From positions 249,052,925 to 249,116,924 of the forward strand of contig JAUPFV010000001.1 of NCBI GenBank assembly GCA_036936605.1: DNA of 64,000 bases. Direction: 5' to 3'. The notes beneath the pieces were generated by a model, which worked only from the letters and a program-made list of their open reading frames with translations, had not been told where the DNA came from and ran no database searches. Positions 59,310 to 64,000 of this stretch are shown here, in pieces (within the stretch, counting starts at the first letter, position 1; each line of letters opens with the position of its first letter). Both the position numbers and the translations under genes were made by a program. The DNA comes from Limnanthes douglasii subsp. nivea (Eukaryota > Streptophyta > Magnoliopsida > Brassicales > Limnanthaceae).

Positions 59310-60724
59310 TGATCAGATGGTGGTCTATGGGCTCTCTTGAGCTTCATGATTTTTGAAGAAACTGGCCCTTTTGCTTCCCATAGCTTTGGCATCTTTATAA
59401 TCTTCTGAGCATCCTTCTTTTTCAATCTTCCTTTATCCAATCTGTCTTTCACAGGAGAATTAGGCAAACTGCCAATATACTTTGGAGAACTTTGAGTATC
59501 ATCACTCAAAACATCGAACATATTTATCCTTTCCAAAGTCTTCAAAGCATCAATCATCTCTTCTTCTTTGACAGCACTATCAGTATTTTCACCATCTATA
59601 GCCAAAGCCAAATTTTTATCAGACTCAGTCTCCAAAACCTCCTTAACCACTACAGACTTTAACTGACCAACCACATCTTTTTCATTAACATCAGAACCAG
59701 CCTCTTGATCAAAAGACTTATTAAGGTCCTCATATTTATTAATCTCGTTAGAAGGCCGTGAACTAGCATCAGACACACCCTCAAGAACCTTCTCCATATT
59801 GTTTATTTCCTCAAAATCCTTCTTCATGCCTTCCCCTTCCAACAAGACCTTCTTACAGCGATCTTCCGAATGACCTATATGAGCACACTGCTTACAATAA
59901 CGAGGAACATGATCATAAACCAGATCAACCCAATAACTATCAACCTCTCCAAATTTCAATTGCACCTTCTGAACTAATGGCTTCGAAACATCAATCTCTA
60001 CCCAAAAACGGCAACAGTTTTGTCTCGCTCTATTAACAGAAGGCACCCAAACTTTTAGAGGTGTCCCCAGAACCTTAGCCACTTCATTAATAGTCGCTCT
60101 GTTAAACAAAAACTCAGGTAATCTTGGCAAAGACACCCACACCGGAGTGAATGGACATTCCAGATTCGGATCAAAATCTGGCGTCCATTTTAACAATCTG
60201 AGGACTTTACCACCCAAAACCCAAACATTCTTCGACCAAAGTCTTTTTAAATCATCAACTTCATTAAATTCGACGAAAATGTGCCTGTAATCCCAAACAG
60301 AAACACTATAATTGCCAGTAAACTTGAATTTAGACAAAAAGCTTCTAAAAATCTCCATTGAAGGCTTCCCTGAAGCAAACTTTGCAATCAGAGCATGCTT
60401 AGACATTTTTACTAATCTTTCCTTATCTTCAATCTCAAAAGTAATGATAGGAAACTCCTTTGTCATAGTAACAGAAACGTTCGAATGTTCGAACTCTGTT
60501 TCTTGAGCTTTTAAAAGATCGGCAAAAGAAGCTTTCTTCAATTCCTTAGTACCATTTTGTTTTCCTTGCACAGATTCCTCAAACATAGGATTTAATATCA
60601 CCTTACAATTCTTCTCCGAAACCATTCCTTCTCCAACTTCTTTCTGCATCTCCTCTGTTTCCCTCTGAACACCATTCCTTAGTAAAGGAAATTCGACGTT
60701 CAAGTTTCTTGCTTCGAACAACAT
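59306..60724 (-). CDS. LINE ORF1 protein, DUF4283 and CCHC knuckle, 472 aa
   Basis: An intact ORF. The open frame extends 20 codons further to 60784, but the first codon there is TTG and an in-frame TGA lies just beyond, so I take the first ATG, at 60724. Residues about 90-235 hold the DUF4283 domain (SVWDYRHIFVEFNEVDDLKR, LWSKNVWVLGGKVLRLLKWT). A zinc knuckle CKQCAHIGHSEDRC (C-X2-C-X4-H-X4-C) lies at residues 277-290. An acidic, Ser/Glu-rich tail follows, and a basic end (KIMKLKRAHRPPSDQ) closes the protein. This is the RNA-binding protein that packages the element RNA. Its stop overlaps the ORF2 start (ATGA, 59309-59306), so ORF2 is probably made by termination-reinitiation. Versions in copies B and D are broken. 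Confidence 0.9.
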   Translation of the reverse strand: MLFEARNLNVEFPLLRNGVQRETEEMQKEVGEGMVSEKNCKVILNPMFEESVQGKQNGTKELKKASFADLLKAQETEFEHSNVSVTMTKEFPIITFEIEDKERLVKMSKHALIAKFASGKPSMEIFRSFLSKFKFTGNYSVSVWDYRHIFVEFNEVDDLKRLWSKNVWVLGGKVLRLLKWTPDFDPNLECPFTPVWVSLPRLPEFLFNRATINEVAKVLGTPLKVWVPSVNRARQNCCRFWVEIDVSKPLVQKVQLKFGEVDSYWVDLVYDHVPRYCKQCAHIGHSEDRCKKVLLEGEGMKKDFEEINNMEKVLEGVSDASSRPSNEINKYEDLNKSFDQEAGSDVNEKDVVGQLKSVVVKEVLETESDKNLALAIDGENTDSAVKEEEMIDALKTLERINMFDVLSDDTQSSPKYIGSLPNSPVKDRLDKGRLKKKDAQKIIKMPKLWEAKGPVSSKIMKLKRAHRPPSDQ

Positions 60725-60881
60725 TAATCTCTGCAAATCAACAATAATCTTAGAAGAATTAACAGATTCAAAGAAATGAATCAAAGATCAAAACTTATGA
60801 CTCTGTTCTTGGAGAACAAAGTTTTCATCTTTTAGACTATTGTACGTTGAATACAAATTATGTTAATATTGTATGTTGAAT

Positions 60882-60897
60882 TTATAAAATAATATTA
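60882..60897. repeat. Candidate target-site duplication, 5' side of LINE E
   Basis: Same 16 bases as 55033-55048. It lies inside a loose tandem repeat of TGTATGTTGAAT words (60841, 60870, 60906), so the exact 5' border of the element is not certain. Confidence 0.55.
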
Positions 60898-63319
60898 ATT
60901 ATGCATGTATGTTGAATTTATACCTTTATTTTTTGAATTTGGTGTTAAATACAAATTTAGTATTTGAGATAGTCCTTTATGTTAGTTTTTCATGAAGTTT
61001 CTAAAAATTAGTTCGTTACAAAATATCGACACACAATATCCTAATTAGTGGATAGTCAATGGACTAAAATTGGACATATTTTAGTCGATGGACTATCTGT
61101 CACGAAAGTAGGTGGTTACCGCTAAAAACCTAGTTCTTTATCTTTTTCGACCTCTTAATAATAAATTTTGCCAACGCGTTACCTCGACGATAATAAATTT
61201 TATGTTCTCTTAACAAGGACAGGTAACGTTAACAACATACTACTTTATCATAATTCCGTATAGGTTTAAAAATATACTCAAAATGTTTAAATAAATATAT
61301 TCAAAATAAAAATAAATTAAAGTTATTATTATATAAAAACAATCTTACTGTAGGTTACATTTACATGTAATTATTTAAGTATTTATAATGAACTTTATTG
61401 ACATGATTAATATGTATTTTCAATCAATGGACTATTGATGTTTTATTCTCATACATCTGATATTTTATTTGAACTTCTCATCTCAATTTTAATCAACCAC
61501 TAAAATGTATCATTTCAACTTATATAAGTAACACCCATCTTCTCTTCATTTTTCGTAAAATTTTAACTTTCATGGCTTCTCTCTATATTTATTCTCTCTA
61601 ATACTGTTTTACATAACCGAAATTTTCTACCCTCATTACTCTATCTGTGACTCTCATCATTTGAAACATTTACTTCTTAATTTAATTGAATTGATTATGA
61701 TAAGTAACATCATTCAAATAATTAGATTTGAAAGATGACTTCACATATCATTATACATCATTTTTTTCATTATTCATTCACCATGTAATCATATTAGGAA
61801 CTAGAGAATCAAATTGTGATATCGACCCATTAAATTGTCAAAACAACCATGATGATACTAGTTATTCAACTAGTAGTTCATCAGACACTAATAGTTCATA
61901 AAACTCATAATCTTCCTCACAAATTAATGGAGAAAACATCACTTTGTTACCAATTGACCTGCCATTGTTACTTCGCACACATTCTAAATTCCAAAAAACT
62001 ATTAAAGCAAAAAAACCATATTCCTCTCCAATATTCTTCTAGGTCCTAAACTCTGATAATGAAGAAAATGAGCTGTCTTTAGAAAAAACTAATAAACCTA
62101 TATTCCATCTTCTTCAAACCAGCCTAAAGAGGACGATATTGGTTTCTTTGACCTATGGTATTCCTGTCGGACTTTTACCTATCCTGAAGATAAAACATAC
62201 GAATATAAGCAAATTCAATTTAACTGAGGTATTCTTTATAACGTTAAAATTCGCATCCTATCAAAAAGAGATTTCCCCCATCACGTTATCAATAATGAAG
62301 TCTAATTTTTCAATATATCAATAAAATAGGGTATTATATTCCCTCTTCATCCTAATATTTTAGATTTTTTTAGACAGTGTAGAATATGTCGTAGCCAACT
62401 TACTCCTACAGTTGGCAGATAATTACTGATATTATTCTCGCATTTGTGTTGCTGCGTAAACCTTTCAAATTTTCTATTATTATGCGTGGATGAACCTGAA
62501 ATAAAACCAATGTGCCTTATTTTTACCATTTTACCGCCATAAAACATATGAGCATTGTTACATATCAATTGTCAGATCATGGTTCTAAAGAAAAAATTTC
62601 TATGTTACCGGCAACCGGGAGGCATAATTATTTAACCTTACTGGTGAAGCTGAAAGGCAGTGAATATCAATAAGTGTGTTTGATTTTTAATATACTCATT
62701 AATTTTTATTCTTAAATTTTTCATATACTAGTCATAATTTTCTTGAAACTTTCGAAAAGCTAAGGAAATTTTGAAAGATTGAAAAATTGTAACTCTTAAT
62801 GTAACCACTTTAACGAACTTTCTATCGTTGTCAACCTGTTTGACAAGACAAATTTCACAATAGTTTTACTCACTATAACATGCTTCACTCGTTATTAGAC
62901 TGTTGAAGGATTTATTTATGTTTAACGATCACCAAATAGTTGATGTTAATACTAAATTTCTGATCAAGAAAAATATTTCATTGGTGTTATAATAAACCTA
63001 CTCAGGGATAAAACTGAATGAGGTATGGATCTCAACATACTTAAAAAACAAGGAGTTAAAGAACCAAATGAATAATTATATAAACAAGTGAAGGAAAAAA
63101 GTACCAAACCACCCACACAGAAATCCTACCAAAAGACGTTGTGTAACCTCAACATCTAGTTCATCCCAAAGTTACAAATTGATGGAAGAAAAAAGAAATT
63201 GTTGAAGACTCTACTAAGAAAACGCTCACGTTATAATACATTATATTAAAAAATCGGTGTCAAATACTCCCACTATTAAAAATGATTCTCTTATTCTTAT
63301 TGAGTGTCGTAAGTCTATC
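60898..63319. other. AT-rich intergenic stretch
   Basis: No gene recognised. A 20-bp inverted repeat pair with a 7-bp loop (61051-61070 and 61078-61097, two mismatches) is present. A degenerate plus-strand coding-like run at about 61840-62330 has no family I can name. Confidence 0.5.
61051..61097. repeat. Short hairpin, 20-bp arms
   Basis: GATAGTCAATGGACTAAAAT pairs with ATTTTAGTCGATGGACTATC (two mismatches) around a 7-base loop. Its words GGACTA and TAGTC recall the ends of the MITE at 18398-18750, so it may be the deleted remnant of a similar element. Confidence 0.6.
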
Positions 63320-64000
63320 TCTTGTTAAGATGCAGACAATATCATACCAGTGTGGAAATCTGTTGTTCTTACTTAGATAGAGAAGCAAAATATGCGGTAC
63401 ACATATTCTCAACAAATGGTACTAGAGCTCTAGGCCCAGACAAAATGCAACGTGGGTGAAATTATCGAAAGTTGAACATGATAAACCAGTAGTCATGCTC
63501 AAGGTGAATGATTTGTTATAGAGATTCTAGTTTGGAGCGCTTGTGGCTCATCAAACGGTGGTACTTTATTGGAGTGGGAAATGGTGTTAAAGAACAAGAT
63601 AAAGTAGTCGAATAGGAGGTGAGCAGCAACATCCGTAGTGCCTCTATGATTCCGGTAGTCAGCAACTTGATTAGAGTTGACCGATGGAAGTCAGTTGAGA
63701 GGAGGCTAAAGTGGTACTTTAATCGAGATGAAGATTTATTAGAGTGGCGACCAAAGTCCCACATCCCACATTGGTTAAACATGGAAAATATTAATGATAT
63801 ATAAGTAAGAACATATCTCCATTAGTATGAGGCCTTTTGAAATGGACTAAAAGCAAACCCGTGCGGGCCTTCGAGTGCCAAAACGGACAATATCATACTA
63901 GTGTGGAAATCAGCTGTTCTTACGTATATACAGAGACAGAATATGCGGTATCCATATTCCCACCAAATTGTATCAGAAGTTATTGGAGGTCAAACATGAA
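63320..64000 (+). mobile_element. TRIM-like LTR element in tandem, runs off the window
   Basis: Two copies of an LTR 3' end share GACAATATCATAC, AGTGTGGAAATC, TGTTCTTAC and AATATGCGGTA words (63328-63408 and 63889-63968). Each is followed by a decayed primer-binding site: TGGTACTAGAGC at about 63414, and TTGTATCAGAAG at 63974. The second copy is preceded by LTR start-side sequence from about 63750 (AAAGTCCCACATCCCACATT, then TTAGTATGAGGCCTTTTG and CCCGTGCGGGCCTTCGAGTG). The internal part between them is only about 340 bp with no gag or pol. LTR, internal, LTR, internal order is common for TRIM arrays in plants. Confidence 0.6.

Larger units (their letters stand above)
55033..60897 (-). mobile_element. 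LINE copy E, full-length and intact
   Basis: It is read on the minus strand: a short 5' leader (about 60881-60725), ORF1, ORF2, then a 3' UTR with TTTTAATAAAAAAACC near 55075 and an A-rich end. A 16-bp perfect match (TTATAAAATAATATTA at 55033-55048 and 60882-60897) sits at both borders and is the best target-site duplication candidate. Both ORFs are open and all main domains are complete, so this is a young insertion, possibly still competent, apart from the RT change noted in ORF2. Confidence 0.85.

Noticed and set aside
55626..59340. Plus-strand ORFs over LINE E (for example 55626-56027 and 56385-56681)
   Set aside because: They are antisense shadows of the intact ORF2.
60725..60784. ORF1 of LINE E starting at 60784
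   Set aside because: The codon there is TTG and an in-frame TGA lies directly upstream. The first ATG is at 60724.
61840..62700. Possible pararetrovirus- or retroelement-like coding relic
   Set aside because: Some coding-like composition, but no motif specific enough to name a family; too weak to report as a feature.

Overview
This window is repeat-dense, AT-rich plant nuclear DNA, most likely from a eudicot with a large genome. The evidence is GT-AG introns, plant-type LINEs that carry an RNase H domain, copia, gypsy and MULE remnants, and a few plant gene exons. Only one short, ordinary host gene is visible. Almost everything else is mobile DNA of different ages. Nothing prokaryotic was found, and no tRNA or rRNA gene was seen.

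Layout. 1-534: 3' end of a LINE (copy A). 961-6830: full-length but decayed LINE (copy B). 7775-8630: foldback element. About 10200-13760: decayed Ty3/gypsy element, followed by a diverged tandem array of roughly 240-bp units (13790-15290). 16440-22175: a nest. An old antisense copia element is split by a younger copia element (16748-20944, with LTR, primer-binding site and an imperfect 5-bp target duplication). The younger element's leader holds two kinds of hairpin-forming tandem repeats and a long-TIR MITE. 23216-24104: decayed plant-transposon-type coding remnant (minus). 25055-26210: small LTR element without visible pol. 26640-27190: antisense gypsy RT scrap. 29545-31090: decayed LINE of a second lineage.

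31805-32050 (minus): small intron-less host gene with a TATA box and G-box. 32672-37401: the most interesting object, a non-autonomous Mutator-like element (Pack-MULE) bounded by a perfect 9-bp duplication. It carries three spliceable exons resembling the nuclear-pore protein NUA/TPR (plus strand), two exons resembling glutaminyl-tRNA synthetase (minus strand), and a 22-bp minisatellite in four clusters. 39090-41650: decayed autonomous MULE (FAR1-like/MULE transposase plus an OTU-like tail) with subterminal tandem repeats. 41829-42290: possible plant-mobile-domain remnant. 42300-47990: mostly unrecognised.

48000-53930: decayed LINE (copy D). 55033-60897 (minus): an intact LINE (copy E). Its two ORFs overlap by ATGA, all endonuclease and RNase H catalytic residues are present, and the RT motif is FVDD instead of FADD. 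63320-64000: tandem TRIM-like LTR element running off the end.

The RNase H LINEs (A, B, D, E) share one architecture: ORF1 with DUF4283 and a CCHC knuckle, then ORF2 with EN, RT, zf-RVT and RNase H. They span a wide age range, from multiply broken to intact. Family assignments rest on remembered motifs; no search was run. Start codons were checked against the DNA where it mattered.
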